Counted from the first letter of the stretch, positions 27,585-37,820 are shown. The stretch is DNA of 64,000 nt from Iodobacter ciconiae (GCF_003952345.1 NZ_CP034433.1:806001-870000); one strand, 5' to 3'. Notes: a model not told the origin generated them from the sequence alone. Numbers and translations: made by a program.

Positions 27585-28325
27585 ATGGATCGTATGTTGT
27601 ACATTGCAATGACCGGCGCCAAGCAGACGATGCTGCGCCAGGCCTCTGTTGCTAACAATTTGGCGAATGTAGCTACTCCGGGCTTCAGGGCCGAGCTGAC
27701 TGCGGCACGTGCAGTACCGGTTATTGGCGGTTCAGGTATGCCGAGCCGGGCTTATGTTGTGGAGCAGACAACTGGTGCTGATTTTACTCCGGGCATTGTG
27801 CAGCAGACCGGGCGGCCACTGGATGTTGCGGTGAATGGTGAAGGCTGGCTTGCCGTACAAACACCAACAGGTGAAGCGTATACGCGTAATGGTGGGTTTG
27901 AAATTGATGCTGCGGGTCTGTTAAAAACACGTAGCGGTCTGGTTGTGCAAGGGGAAAGCGGCCCGCTGACTATTCCGGAAAACACTCGGATTACGATTGC
28001 AAAAGATGGCACGATCAATGGCGCGCCTTTTGATAATCCTGCTCAGGCGGTAGAGATTGGCAGGCTTAAACTGGTAAATCCACCCGAGCGTGAATTGGAA
28101 AAAGGCAGTGATGGCTTGTTTCGTCAAAGAAATGGCGAGGTGGCACAGGCGGATGCTGGTGTGAAACTTGCTTCTGAGTCTTTAGAGGTGAGTAATGTGA
28201 ACCCGGTTGATCAGCTGGTGCAAATGATCGGCTCACAACGCCAATATGATTTACAGATCAAAATGATGCAAACTGCAGACCAGAATGCAAGAAGTGCAGC
28301 GCAGCTGTTAACACTGACAGGCTGA
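27585..28325 (+). CDS. flgF: Flagellar proximal rod protein FlgF
   Basis: 246 residues. Seen: MLYIAMTGAKQTMLRQASVANNLANVATPGFRAEL, the PLDVAVNGEGWLAVQTP and YTRNGGFEIDAAG motifs that separate FlgF from FlgG, and the C-terminal NPVDQLVQMIGSQRQYDLQIKMMQTAD helix. The 79 bases after flgE contain no promoter or terminator that I can identify. Confidence 0.94.
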   Translation: MDRMLYIAMTGAKQTMLRQASVANNLANVATPGFRAELTAARAVPVIGGSGMPSRAYVVEQTTGADFTPGIVQQTGRPLDVAVNGEGWLAVQTPTGEAYTRNGGFEIDAAGLLKTRSGLVVQGESGPLTIPENTRITIAKDGTINGAPFDNPAQAVEIGRLKLVNPPERELEKGSDGLFRQRNGEVAQADAGVKLASESLEVSNVNPVDQLVQMIGSQRQYDLQIKMMQTADQNARSAAQLLTLTG

Positions 28326-28410
28326 TCTTGGTGAATCGGTGTTTATAAATAAAAAGCAGGGTGCGTTGTGTGCGCCCGATGGTCAATAAAAACAATAGGA
28401 AGTACGCATC

Positions 28411-29196
28411 ATGATGCGCTCGCTGTGGATTGCTAAAACCGGCATGGATGCCATGCAGATGAATGTAGATGTCATCTCGCATAATTTGGCCAACGTCAGT
28501 ACCAATGGTTTTAAGCGTGAGCGCGCGGTGTTTGAAGATCTGCTCTATCAGAATCTGCGTCAGCCCGGTGGCTCAACCAGTGCACAAACCCAGCAGCCAA
28601 CGGGGTTGCAACTGGGAACGGGTGTGCGCCCCGTGGCCACTGCACGTATTCATATGCAGGGTAATTTGCAGTTAACCGATGGCACTTTGGATGTGGCAAT
28701 TAATGGCCAGGGCTTTTTGCAAATTGCCATGCCAGATGGTACGACCGCCTATACGCGTGATGGCTCTTTTCAGGTGGATAGCCAGGGAGCCGTTGTTACG
28801 GCCAGTGGTTATGCTCTGCAGCCCGCTTTACAAGTGCCGCAGGGTACAACCAAATTAACAATTGCAAAGGATGGTACGGTAACGGCGATTGTGAATAACG
28901 ATGCTGCGGCACCTGTGCAGCTGGGAAATATTCAGCTTGCTACCTTTATCAATCCGCCAGGCCTGCAATCTGTGGGTGAAAATCTGTACTTGGAAACAAC
29001 CGCATCAGGTGCGCCAACTGTGGGTACGCCGGGAACAAATGGTCTGGGCGCGCTAAACCAGGGCTATGTAGAGACATCCAACGTGAATGTAACCGAAGAG
29101 CTTATCAATATGATTCAGGCTCAGCGATCATTTGAAATTAACTCGAAAGCGATTAAAACCTCTGATGAAATGCTGCAAAAACTGACGCAGCTCTAG
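28411..29196 (+). CDS. flgG: Flagellar distal rod protein FlgG
   Basis: 261 residues, the canonical FlgG length. Forms the distal rod crossing the peptidoglycan and P/L rings. Seen: [67 protein letters not shown], and the closing [33 protein letters not shown]. Two ATG codons in a row start the frame after AATAGGAAGTACG. Confidence 0.96.
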   Translation: MMRSLWIAKTGMDAMQMNVDVISHNLANVSTNGFKRERAVFEDLLYQNLRQPGGSTSAQTQQPTGLQLGTGVRPVATARIHMQGNLQLTDGTLDVAINGQGFLQIAMPDGTTAYTRDGSFQVDSQGAVVTASGYALQPALQVPQGTTKLTIAKDGTVTAIVNNDAAAPVQLGNIQLATFINPPGLQSVGENLYLETTASGAPTVGTPGTNGLGALNQGYVETSNVNVTEELINMIQAQRSFEINSKAIKTSDEMLQKLTQL

Positions 29197-29212
29197 CTTT
29201 GAAAGGATTGAA

Positions 29213-29896
29213 ATGATTGCTCGCTTCGCCGTTGCGGCAATGATTGCCGTTTTGCTTGCCGCTTGTACTACGCCTCCTTCGGTGGTTACTCAGCCAACCA
29301 CGGCAAGACCTGCACAGCCTGTGGTTGCAAGCATCAATAATGGCTCCATTTTTCAGCCCAATAGCTCGCGTTTACTGTTTGAAGAGCGCGTTGCCCGCAA
29401 TATTGGCGATTTGCTTAATATCACCATCGAGGAAAACCTTTCTGCGGTTAATACCTCAAATAGCAGCAGCAATAAAGCGGGCTCGCTTGATTACAGTACA
29501 GCCGGCAATATTCCCTTGCTTCCATGGAGCATTGAGCAATACTTTTCACGGGAAGCTTCTGCGGCTGTTAAGTTAGCAGGGACAAATAAATTTGAGGGTA
29601 AGGGGGCAACCAATAGCACCAACACCTTTAAAGGTACGATTGCCGTGACGGTGGTTGATTTGCTGGCAAATGGTAATTTGATTGTGGGCGGCGAAAAGCA
29701 GGTTGCAGTGAATAACCAGATTAATACTTTGCGTTTTACCGGGGTCATTAACCCGCTGGACATCAAGGCAGGGAATACGATTTCATCCAATAAAGTGGCT
29801 GATGCACGTATCGAGCAGCTGGGTGTTGGCTCTATGGCCGATGCTAATACCATAGGCTGGCTGCAGCGCTTTTTTTTAAGTGTGATGCCGTTCTGA
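29213..29896 (+). CDS. flgH: Flagellar L-ring lipoprotein FlgH
   Basis: 227 residues. Outer-membrane ring around the rod. Seen: a lipoprotein signal with lipobox LAAC (lipidated Cys18), then NGSIFQPNSSRLLFEERVARNIGDLLNITIEEN and the C-terminal LRFTGVINPLDIKAGNTISSNKVADARIEQLG motif. GAAAGGATTGAA precedes the ATG. Confidence 0.96.
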   Translation: MIARFAVAAMIAVLLAACTTPPSVVTQPTTARPAQPVVASINNGSIFQPNSSRLLFEERVARNIGDLLNITIEENLSAVNTSNSSSNKAGSLDYSTAGNIPLLPWSIEQYFSREASAAVKLAGTNKFEGKGATNSTNTFKGTIAVTVVDLLANGNLIVGGEKQVAVNNQINTLRFTGVINPLDIKAGNTISSNKVADARIEQLGVGSMADANTIGWLQRFFLSVMPF

Positions 29897-29961
29897 ATCT
29901 GTTGTCCGGGTTGGGCATAGATGGTTTTGATCTGATTGACCGCTCTTAATAGGTTGTGTGT

Positions 29962-31053
29962 ATGTCCCGGTTTGCCCTGATCTGCTGCTTTTTATTTACG
30001 CTTGTGCCCGTTCACGCTGAAAAGCTGAAAGAGCTGGCGTCCGTTGCCGGTGTGCGTAATAACCAGCTGGTGGGTTATGGTTTGGTGGTGGGGCTGGACG
30101 GGAGTGGGGATCAAACTACGCAAACGCCGTTTACCGTGCAATCGGTTGTGAATATGCTGACTAATCTGGGTATTCAAGTGCCTAGTGGTGGTAATTTGCA
30201 GCTCAAAAACGTAGCCGCCGTCACGGTTACATCTACCTTGCCTGCCTTTGCAAGGCCTGGCCAGCCGCTGGATGTGACCATTGCCTCGATCGGTAATGCA
30301 AAATCCCTGCGTGGTGGCACATTGCTGATGGCACCGCTAAAAGGTGCCGACGGGCAAATTTATGCGATGGCCCAGGGCAATATTATTGTGGCCGGAGCTG
30401 GCGCATCGGCGGGGGGCTCCAGCACTCAGGTGAATCAGCTGGCTACCGGGCGTATTCCGTCAGGGGCGACGGTTGAAAAATCGGTGCCTACGCTACTGGG
30501 TAATGGCGAGTTTGTTCAGCTGGAGCTGCTGACTACAGATTTTACAACCGCCAATCGTGTTGTGAATGCAGTGAATACACAGTATCCGGGTACGGCCGTG
30601 GCCTTGGATGGGCGCGTGATTCAGGTCCGTGCACCTCAGGACAATAATTTACGTGTGGCTTTTTTATCTCGCCTGGAAAATATCGATGTCACTCCGGCAG
30701 AATCGGGGCCCAAGGTTATTATCAATGCCCGTACGGGTTCGATTGTGATGAATCAGTCGGTTAAGCTCGATAGCTGTGCAATTTCCCATGGTAATTTAAC
30801 GGTGACCATTACCGCAGATAATACGGTGGTGCAGCCTAATCCCTTGGCCGGTGGAAAAACCGCAAAAGTACAAAATGCAGATATCCAGATTCAGGCTGAT
30901 AAAGGGCCGATTGCCCGCCTGCCTAAATCCAGCACGCTGCGTGACGTGGTACGTGCGCTTAATGCAGTGGGAGCAACGCCGCAGGATTTGCTGGCAATTT
31001 TGCAGGCGATGAAAGCGGCAGGCAGCTTGAAAGCCGAGCTGGAAGTAATTTGA
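29962..31053 (+). CDS. flgI: Flagellar P-ring protein FlgI
   Basis: 363 residues. Periplasmic ring in the peptidoglycan layer. Seen: a Sec signal peptide (about 1-20, ending VHAEK), then KELASVAGVRNNQLVGYGLVVGLDGSGDQT and a C-terminal KSSTLRDVVRALNAVGATPQDLLAILQAMKAAGSL. The frame also opens at TTG 29956; ATG at 29962 is preferred. Confidence 0.95.
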   Translation: MSRFALICCFLFTLVPVHAEKLKELASVAGVRNNQLVGYGLVVGLDGSGDQTTQTPFTVQSVVNMLTNLGIQVPSGGNLQLKNVAAVTVTSTLPAFARPGQPLDVTIASIGNAKSLRGGTLLMAPLKGADGQIYAMAQGNIIVAGAGASAGGSSTQVNQLATGRIPSGATVEKSVPTLLGNGEFVQLELLTTDFTTANRVVNAVNTQYPGTAVALDGRVIQVRAPQDNNLRVAFLSRLENIDVTPAESGPKVIINARTGSIVMNQSVKLDSCAISHGNLTVTITADNTVVQPNPLAGGKTAKVQNADIQIQADKGPIARLPKSSTLRDVVRALNAVGATPQDLLAILQAMKAAGSLKAELEVI

Positions 31054-31189
31054 TGGTTGATATTATTTAAGCGCTGCTTAGTCTAAGCAATTAATTCATT
31101 ATATTTTTCTGATACCCCGCTACCTGATCATTACTCCGGCATAGTTATTGCTTGATACTTGCTTAATCCTTTATGAAGCGCAGCCCAGA

Positions 31190-32047
31190 ATGATCTCCTC
31201 TGCTCATCCTTCCAGCAATGATCTTGCCATCGATGTTCGCGGCGTGGATAGCTTGCGCCAGCTGGCACGTAAAGATCCTAATCAGGCTGCGCTCGCTGTT
31301 GCGCGTGAGTTTGAAGCTTTACTGACTAGCCAGATGCTGAAATCAATGCGCGAGGCAACCCCTAAATATGATGAGATGGAATCTGGCACTGCGGAGATGT
31401 TTCGCAGTATGCATGATCAGCAGTTGAGCCAGATGTGGTCCAAGCAGGGTGGCGTAGGATTTGCCGAATCGATTGTGCGGCAGATTGAGCTGCAACGTGA
31501 TCCTTCGCTTTATCAAAAACCTTCTCCTGCATTTCACCATACTTTGCCAGCGGCAAAAGCCGCCGAGTCTTCGGCAAAAGATGCCGTTTTAAGTGGCCAT
31601 TCTTTTGCTTCCACGCTGGCTGGCAATGCAAGCTCTGCCGCAGCATCTTTAGGTGTCTCGCCGCACGTGCTGGTTGCGCATGCGGCGCTGGAGTCGGGAT
31701 GGGGGAAAAAGCCCATTAAAGATTCGGAAGGGGGAGATAGTCACAATTTGTTTGGTATTAAGGCAAGCAAAGACTGGAAAGGCAAAACGGCCGATATTAC
31801 TACCACCGAGTTTGTGGGCGGGCAGGCGCAAAAGCGGGTTGAGCGTTTCCGGGTTTATGATTCTTATGCAGATTCGTTTAATGATTACGCCAGCCTGATC
31901 AAGCGTCGTTATGCCGATGCCGTAGGACAGGGAGCTGATGCGCAGGCTTATGCGCGTGCCTTGCAATCGGGCGGGTATGCAACTGATCCGCAATACGCGA
32001 ATAAATTAGCACAGGTCGCCGAACAATTACGCCGCCAATTAGCATAA
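31190..32047 (+). CDS. flgJ: Flagellar rod cap/peptidoglycan hydrolase FlgJ
   Basis: 285 residues, two domains. N-terminal rod-capping domain (about 10-100; AREFEALLTSQMLKSMREATPKYDEMESG, MFRSMHDQQLSQMWSKQGGVG) and C-terminal glucosaminidase domain (about 135-280) with the catalytic Glu in HAALESGWGKKP. It caps the growing rod and cuts the cell wall for it. The frame opens at 31148 but MISSAHPSSND at 31190 fits the family; the ribosome site is poor. Last gene of the first flagellar transcript. Confidence 0.94.
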   Translation: MISSAHPSSNDLAIDVRGVDSLRQLARKDPNQAALAVAREFEALLTSQMLKSMREATPKYDEMESGTAEMFRSMHDQQLSQMWSKQGGVGFAESIVRQIELQRDPSLYQKPSPAFHHTLPAAKAAESSAKDAVLSGHSFASTLAGNASSAAASLGVSPHVLVAHAALESGWGKKPIKDSEGGDSHNLFGIKASKDWKGKTADITTTEFVGGQAQKRVERFRVYDSYADSFNDYASLIKRRYADAVGQGADAQAYARALQSGGYATDPQYANKLAQVAEQLRRQLA

Positions 32048-32095
32048 GGGGTCAGTTTTTGATGGCCCGGCAGCTGCGGGTGTTTAGAGCGGTCT

Positions 32096-32122
32096 TTAAG
32101 TATTGGCCATTTGTGCCGATAA
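32096..32122 (+). promoter_or_regulatory. Sigma-28 (FliA) promoter of flgKL
   Basis: TTAAGTAT, 11 bases, then GCCGATAA. This matches the FliA consensus TAAAGTTT-N11-GCCGATAA with 6 of 8 bases in the -35 box and all 8 in the -10 box. It lies 24 bases before the flgK ATG, so hook-associated proteins are made late, after hook completion. Confidence 0.85.
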
Positions 32123-32145
32123 AATAGTAGCAAAGGAGTGGCATC

Positions 32146-34407
32146 ATGGGCGCCAGTGTTTTTGGTATTGGTTTAAGTGGCTTAAATACAGCAAGCCTGG
32201 GTTTGAGCACAACGGGTCATAATATTGCAAATGCCAATACACAGGGCTATTCACGCCAGAGTATCAAGCAAAGCGCTCCCTATCCCCTGTATACGGGGAA
32301 TGGTTTTACAGGTTTGGGGGTGCGTGTTGATACGGTGCAGCGCTCTTATGACGAGTTTTTAACCAAGCAAGTGCAATCGGCTACTTCACAAAATAGTTAT
32401 TACGACACGTATCTGGCCGAGATCAAGCAAGTTGATAATCTGGTGGCAGACCCTGCTGCCGGCGTGTCGCCTGTTTTGCAGTCATTTTTTAGTGCTGTGC
32501 AGGGAATCTCTACGAACCCTGCATCTTTGCCCGCCCGGCAATCTTTGATGAGTAATGCTCAGGGGCTGGTGAACCGTTTTCAGGTGTTTGACCAGCGTCT
32601 TTCTGAAATGCGTGCAGGGGTAAATGGTAATTTAGTTAGTGCCGCAGATCATGTTACGGCCCTGTCGAAACAAATAGCCCAGATTAACGGGCAAATTGTT
32701 ATATCAAGCGGTAGCGGACAATTGCCCAATGATTTGCTGGATCAGCGTGATCAAATGGTGCTTGATTTAAATAGCCTGGTAAAGGCAACTTCAATTAAAC
32801 AAAGTGATGGCTCTATTAACGTTTTTATCGGTAATGGGCAAAACCTGGTTGTAGGGGGGACGGCCTATTCAATTGCGGCCAAGCCTTCGACGGCGGATCC
32901 GCAGCGGCTTTCGATTGTGTACACCCAAGGTTCTATCGATGTGGAAATTCCCGAAGATATGCTAACTGGCGGGCAATTGGGGGGATTACTGGAGTATCGG
33001 GGTAAAACGCTGGATTCTGCGCAAAATTCGATTGAGCGTATGGCTCTGGTACTGGGTCAGACATTTAATGCCCAGATGCGCCAGGGGCAGGATTTGTACG
33101 GCAATATGGGTACAAACTTTTTTGATTACCAGCAGAGCAGCGTGTCATTTAATCATACGGTCGCCGGGGTGAGTACGGTGTTTGCAACGGTTGGTTTACC
33201 TGTTGGAGTGAAAAGTGTGACGAGTGATTATTCGCTCACTTTCACCGGTACGGCAGGGAGTGAATACAGCATCACACGCTTGTCTGATAATGTTAGTCAA
33301 ACGGTGAGTGCCGCAGTGATGGGAACGAACCCGACAGTCTTAGGCTTGAGCTGGAGTGTGCCCGGGGTGATGGCAGCAGGAGAAACGTTAGGGGTGAGTA
33401 TGCCTCCGGCTATAGGCAATGTTTTATCCAACCTGAATAACACGGCGGCAGTTCCACCCGCTCTGGCTCCTTTGCTGGGTGGGTATATCGAGGATGTGAG
33501 CAAGGTTCAGCCTAGTGATTACGAAGTGTTCTTTAATGGCACAGATTATCAGGTAACAAGGCAGTCAGATGGCCAGCGTACCCAGATTACGGGGGCGCAA
33601 TTTACCAATAATGCTAACGCAATCAGTGTGGATGGCTTGCACCTGAGTTTTTCCCAGGGAGTCCCCACGACCGGAGACCGGTTTACTGTTCAGCCCTATG
33701 TTGGTTTTAGCCGGGGACTGAGTATTAAGCCTACAGACCCCCGGGTGATTGCGGCAGGTCTCCCTATTCTTTCGGATACGCAGCGCACCAATACAGGCAC
33801 AGGAAAAATCGGGCAAGTTGGTATTGATTCTGCCTCTACTGTGACAACGCAATCTGCGGTAAGTCCCCAGCTAAAAAATCAGGTTGATATCATGTTCTCG
33901 GTACCAACCGTAGGCCCACAGGCCGGCATTTTATCGTATAGCCTCGCTGATACTGTTTCTGGTGCAACAGCTGGCCCTTTGACCTATGTGGCAGGGCAAA
34001 CAATTGCGTATAACGGCTGGAATGTAAAGATAGATGGTCAGCCTGCTCAGGGAGATAAGTTCTCTGTTAAAGCAGGCACTTCTCTGGACGCAGACGGGCG
34101 CAATGCTTTAAAACTGGGTGAATTGCAATCCAAAAAAATAATTGATGGTGGCAAGGCCAACTATCAGGAAGCATATGGGCAGATGGTGGCGGTGATTGGC
34201 GCAAAAACCAATGAAGTTACTATTATGTCAACGGCACAAACGGAAGTACTAAAACAGGCTGGAATTTCCCGTGATTCTGTTTCAGCGGTTAATTTGGATG
34301 AAGAAGCCGCTAATTTATTGCGCTATCAACAGGCTTATCAGGCATCAAGCAAAGTGATTCAAATTGCCCAGCAAGCATTTGATGCCATTGTGCGTATTGG
34401 TGGTTAA
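32146..34407 (+). CDS. flgK: Flagellar hook-filament junction protein FlgK (HAP1)
   Basis: 753 residues, longer than the 547 of Salmonella because of an expanded central domain (about 340-600), as is common in betaproteobacteria. Seen: GLSGLNTASLGLSTTGHNIANANTQGYSRQ at the N terminus, SASQ-like QSATSQNSYYDTYLAEIKQVDNLV, and the C-terminal VSAVNLDEEAANLLRYQQAYQASSKVIQIAQQAFD. CAAAGGAG precedes the ATG. Own sigma-28 promoter. Confidence 0.95.
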   Translation: MGASVFGIGLSGLNTASLGLSTTGHNIANANTQGYSRQSIKQSAPYPLYTGNGFTGLGVRVDTVQRSYDEFLTKQVQSATSQNSYYDTYLAEIKQVDNLVADPAAGVSPVLQSFFSAVQGISTNPASLPARQSLMSNAQGLVNRFQVFDQRLSEMRAGVNGNLVSAADHVTALSKQIAQINGQIVISSGSGQLPNDLLDQRDQMVLDLNSLVKATSIKQSDGSINVFIGNGQNLVVGGTAYSIAAKPSTADPQRLSIVYTQGSIDVEIPEDMLTGGQLGGLLEYRGKTLDSAQNSIERMALVLGQTFNAQMRQGQDLYGNMGTNFFDYQQSSVSFNHTVAGVSTVFATVGLPVGVKSVTSDYSLTFTGTAGSEYSITRLSDNVSQTVSAAVMGTNPTVLGLSWSVPGVMAAGETLGVSMPPAIGNVLSNLNNTAAVPPALAPLLGGYIEDVSKVQPSDYEVFFNGTDYQVTRQSDGQRTQITGAQFTNNANAISVDGLHLSFSQGVPTTGDRFTVQPYVGFSRGLSIKPTDPRVIAAGLPILSDTQRTNTGTGKIGQVGIDSASTVTTQSAVSPQLKNQVDIMFSVPTVGPQAGILSYSLADTVSGATAGPLTYVAGQTIAYNGWNVKIDGQPAQGDKFSVKAGTSLDADGRNALKLGELQSKKIIDGGKANYQEAYGQMVAVIGAKTNEVTIMSTAQTEVLKQAGISRDSVSAVNLDEEAANLLRYQQAYQASSKVIQIAQQAFDAIVRIGG

Positions 34408-34452
34408 CAGGTGTAAATGGTTGTTGTTTGGCATTTATAAGGAATAATTAGC

Positions 34453-35913
34453 ATGCGTATCGCAACCACGACGATTTACAAGCAAGGTGCTGCCGAATTG
34501 CAACGCCACTCCAACGTGCAAGCGAAATTGCAGAATCAGTTATCGACGGGGCGTCGTGTTTTGACCCCTGCAGATGATCCTATTTCATCTGCAAAAGTAT
34601 TGGATATTACTCAGGCGCAAGAGTTGAATAAACAGTATGCCGTTAATAGCCAGACGGCAGATTCTGCAATGCGTCTTTCTGAGTCAACCTTGCAGCAGGT
34701 CTCGGATCTTTTACATGATATTTATTCACTGGCAGTGAAAGCAGGGAATCCTTCCCAGACATTGGCAGAAAAAAAGTTACTCGATTCTGAGTTGCAAGGG
34801 CAGTACAAGGAGATGATGAGTCTTGCCAATGCAACAGATGGTGTGGGTGCGTATCTGTTTTCCGGGTTTAAAGGTTCTACCCAGCCCTTTAGTGAAACAT
34901 CTTTTGGCAATGTGATTTACTCTGGCGACGATGGCCAGCGTCAAATGCAGATATCGGGGTCCAGGCAAATTCCGGTATCAGAATCGGGTTATCAGATCTT
35001 TCAGGCAGGGCGCACTGGTAATGGCAATTTTGTGAACTCTGCAAATGCCGTGGCTCCCGGCAACTCGGGAAGCGGGGTGATTAGCCCGGGTGAGGTGGTG
35101 GATATTACCAAATGGAACGATCCGGCTCATTCACAGAAATTTAAAATTGAATTTCAATCGGTTGATGATCCGGCTAAACCCGGCAAGCCTGTGATTGCTT
35201 ACGATATTATTGATAATCAGGCTTTGTTAACCGATGGGGTGACGGCTAACCCGAATTTTAATAAATCAATTGTTGATGGCCACGATTACACTGCGGGGGC
35301 AAGGCCTGTTATTCCTGGGACACTTAATAATTACCCGCGTGCTTATATACCAGGTGGTGATATTGCGTTTAAAAGTCTGGCAACCGATCCTGTTGGTGTC
35401 CCCCCTGTTGCCGCCTGGGATTATGGCATAAAGATGAATGTGACGGGGCAGCCTGCAGTAGTGATCGGGCCGCTTGGCACTGGTCCAACTCCGAGCGGGC
35501 CGGTTTCCAGTGGTGTAATGGATTCTTTTAATGTGGATCCTAGCCGCAGTAATGGCGATATTTTTCAAACTATGAAGGTTTTTTCTGACGCGCTAAATGC
35601 ATATCAGACCAGCCCTACCGGCATGGCTAATTTTCAAAACCAGCTCAATACTGTTTTGCAAAACACCAGCAATATGCTGACAAATGTTTTGTCTTCCCAG
35701 GGAAATCTCGGGGCGAGGATGATTGAAACTCAGTCGGTGCAGGACACGAATGGTGATTTAAAAGTGCAATACGGGCAGACATTGTCACATTTGCAGGATT
35801 TGGATTATTCAATTGCATTAAGTGATTTTTCTTTAACGCAAACCTTGCTTGAGGCATCAAGAAAATCTTTTTCCCAAGTGCAAGGCTTAAGTCTGTTTCA
35901 GTACATTAGTTAA
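34453..35913 (+). CDS. flgL: Flagellar hook-filament junction protein FlgL (HAP3)
   Basis: 486 residues, flagellin-like. Seen: N-terminal MRIATTTIYKQGAAELQRHSNVQAKLQNQLSTGRRVLTPADDPISSAKVLDI and C-terminal LGARMIETQSVQDTNGDLKVQYGQTLSHLQDLDYSIALSDFSLTQTLLEASRKSFSQVQGLSLFQYI, the two halves of the coiled-coil core. A 200-residue central insertion carries the surface domain. AAGGAATAATTAGC precedes the ATG. Co-transcribed with flgK. Confidence 0.94.
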   Translation: MRIATTTIYKQGAAELQRHSNVQAKLQNQLSTGRRVLTPADDPISSAKVLDITQAQELNKQYAVNSQTADSAMRLSESTLQQVSDLLHDIYSLAVKAGNPSQTLAEKKLLDSELQGQYKEMMSLANATDGVGAYLFSGFKGSTQPFSETSFGNVIYSGDDGQRQMQISGSRQIPVSESGYQIFQAGRTGNGNFVNSANAVAPGNSGSGVISPGEVVDITKWNDPAHSQKFKIEFQSVDDPAKPGKPVIAYDIIDNQALLTDGVTANPNFNKSIVDGHDYTAGARPVIPGTLNNYPRAYIPGGDIAFKSLATDPVGVPPVAAWDYGIKMNVTGQPAVVIGPLGTGPTPSGPVSSGVMDSFNVDPSRSNGDIFQTMKVFSDALNAYQTSPTGMANFQNQLNTVLQNTSNMLTNVLSSQGNLGARMIETQSVQDTNGDLKVQYGQTLSHLQDLDYSIALSDFSLTQTLLEASRKSFSQVQGLSLFQYIS

Positions 35914-35916
35914 TTG

Positions 35917-35944
35917 AAAAGCGGCCATTACTGGCCGTTTTTCG
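35917..35944 (+). terminator. Terminator after flgL
   Basis: AAAAGCGGCCA / TGGCCGTTTTT stem with a TTAC loop and T-run. End of the flagellar cluster. Confidence 0.8.
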
Positions 35945-36015
35945 ATTAGGCTGCATACAAATCTTCCTGAACAAGGCTCAAGCTGCTTTGGGCTGACTCC
36001 TGTATTATCCGCTCC

Positions 36016-37368
36016 ATGGCTAAAATTCGATCTTCTTTTATTTGTCAGCTTTGTGGCTCTGCATCTCCTAAATGGCAAGGGCAATGCCCCGGCTGTGGTG
36101 AGTGGAATACCCTGCAGGAGGGCGCGGCGGAGACGGCTCCTGCCACTCGCTTTCAGTCTTTGGCTGCCGATGGTGCGATTCACCAGTTAAGCGATGTAGA
36201 GGCCGCAGAAATCCCGCGTATTGCTACCGGCATGGCAGAGCTTGATCGTGTGCTGGGCGGCGGCTTGGTGCCCGGCGGCGTGGTGCTGATTGGCGGGGAT
36301 CCGGGAATCGGCAAATCAACACTTTTGCTGCAAGCCATGACTTTGCTGGCGGCTGAGCGGCCGGTTTTGTATGTCTCTGGTGAAGAGTCCCCGCAGCAAA
36401 TTGCTTTGCGTGCCAAACGTCTGGGCTTGCCTGCAGGTAAAGTAGCGTTGTATGCAGAAATCGGCTTGGAAAAAATTCTGCTCGCACTCGAAAAAGTGGG
36501 CCCGCAGGTGGCTGTAATCGACTCGATTCAAACTGTTTATTCCGAGGCGCTCACTTCTGCCCCGGGGAGCGTGGCTCAGGTGAGAGAATGTGCCGCGCAG
36601 CTCACGCGCTATGCCAAGCGCACAGGCACAACTATTTTTCTGGTAGGGCATGTTACAAAAGATGGTGCAATTGCCGGGCCACGTGTGCTGGAGCATATCG
36701 TGGATGCGGTGCTTTATTTTGAAGGGGATACGCATTCCAGCTTTAGGTTGATACGAGCAATTAAAAACCGGTTTGGAGCTGTTAACGAGCTGGGTGTGTT
36801 TGCAATGACCGATAAAGGTTTGCGCGAAGTATCCAATCCGTCTGCACTCTTTCTGTCCCAGCATAAAGAGCCTGTGCCTGGTAGCTGTGTTTTGGTGACG
36901 CAGGAGGGCACTCGCCCTTTACTGGTAGAGATTCAGGCGCTGGTTGATGATTCGCATTCCCCTCAGCCTAAGCGTCTTGCAGTAGGGGTGGAGCAAAATC
37001 GTCTGGCTCTGCTGCTGGCGGTATTGCACCGCCACGCGGGCATTGCTGCATTTGATCAGGATGTATTTATTAATGCGGTGGGCGGCGTGAGGATTGCCGA
37101 GCCTGCTGCAGATTTGGCTGTTTTGTTAGCGATTGTGTCTTCTTTAAAAAATCGTCCTTTGCCCGACAAATTGGTTGTATTTGGTGAGGTAGGCTTGGCG
37201 GGGGAGGTGAGGCCGGTGCAGCGGGGGCAGGAGCGCCTGCGTGAGGCGGCCAAGCTGGGTTTTACCCATGCCATCGTGCCTAAAGGTAATCGCCCCAGGC
37301 AAAGTATTGAAGGCATGACAGTGACGCTGGTTGAGCGTTTAGAAGAGGCAGTTAGCGCGGCATTGTAA
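36016..37368 (+). CDS. radA: DNA repair ATPase RadA
   Basis: 450 residues. RecA-like branch-migration helicase that extends D-loops during recombination. Seen: N-terminal C4 zinc finger (CQLCGSASPKWQGQCPGCGEWN), Walker A GDPGIGKST, the RadA-specific KNRFG motif in IKNRFGAVNELGVF, and a C-terminal Lon-protease-like domain (VGGVRIAEPAADLAVLLAIVSS). All key motifs are intact. Monocistronic by spacing. Confidence 0.96.
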   Translation: MAKIRSSFICQLCGSASPKWQGQCPGCGEWNTLQEGAAETAPATRFQSLAADGAIHQLSDVEAAEIPRIATGMAELDRVLGGGLVPGGVVLIGGDPGIGKSTLLLQAMTLLAAERPVLYVSGEESPQQIALRAKRLGLPAGKVALYAEIGLEKILLALEKVGPQVAVIDSIQTVYSEALTSAPGSVAQVRECAAQLTRYAKRTGTTIFLVGHVTKDGAIAGPRVLEHIVDAVLYFEGDTHSSFRLIRAIKNRFGAVNELGVFAMTDKGLREVSNPSALFLSQHKEPVPGSCVLVTQEGTRPLLVEIQALVDDSHSPQPKRLAVGVEQNRLALLLAVLHRHAGIAAFDQDVFINAVGGVRIAEPAADLAVLLAIVSSLKNRPLPDKLVVFGEVGLAGEVRPVQRGQERLREAAKLGFTHAIVPKGNRPRQSIEGMTVTLVERLEEAVSAAL

Positions 37369-37490
37369 GTTTTTTAGTACAATGGCCTTGAAAAATAAGC
37401 GTACGCCCACATCAATAAAACATTGCTGACTGCTTTATCCTTCGTCTAGGATTTGATAGGTCAATTGATTACCCCCATGCTGGAGACTTA

Positions 37491-37820
37491 ATGATGAGTG
37501 AACATATCGCACAGGTTACAGATGCCACGTTCGATGCTGAAGTATTGCAAGCGCAAGGCCCCGTTTTGGTTGACTATTGGGCTGAATGGTGCGGCCCGTG
37601 CAAAATGATTACTCCGATTCTGGAAGAAGTCGGCGCGGAATATGCGGGTCGTTTGAAAGTAACAAAACTCAATATCGACGATAACCAAGCGACACCTCCT
37701 AAATATGGCATTCGTGGTATTCCGACACTGATGTTGTTCGTGGGTGGTGAAGTAAAGGCCACCAAAGTTGGTGCGTTGTCAAAATCGCAATTAACTGCAT
37801 TTCTTGACAGTAATATTTGA
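37491..37820 (+). CDS. trxA: Thioredoxin 1
   Basis: 109 residues. Cytoplasmic disulfide reductase. Seen: the active site [11 protein letters not shown] (Cys-Gly-Pro-Cys), the conserved cis-proline loop [11 protein letters not shown], and the buried Asp in LVDYWAEW. Two ATG codons in tandem; GGAG lies about six bases upstream. rho follows on the same strand, the common trxA-rho arrangement. Confidence 0.97.
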   Translation: MMSEHIAQVTDATFDAEVLQAQGPVLVDYWAEWCGPCKMITPILEEVGAEYAGRLKVTKLNIDDNQATPPKYGIRGIPTLMLFVGGEVKATKVGALSKSQLTAFLDSNI

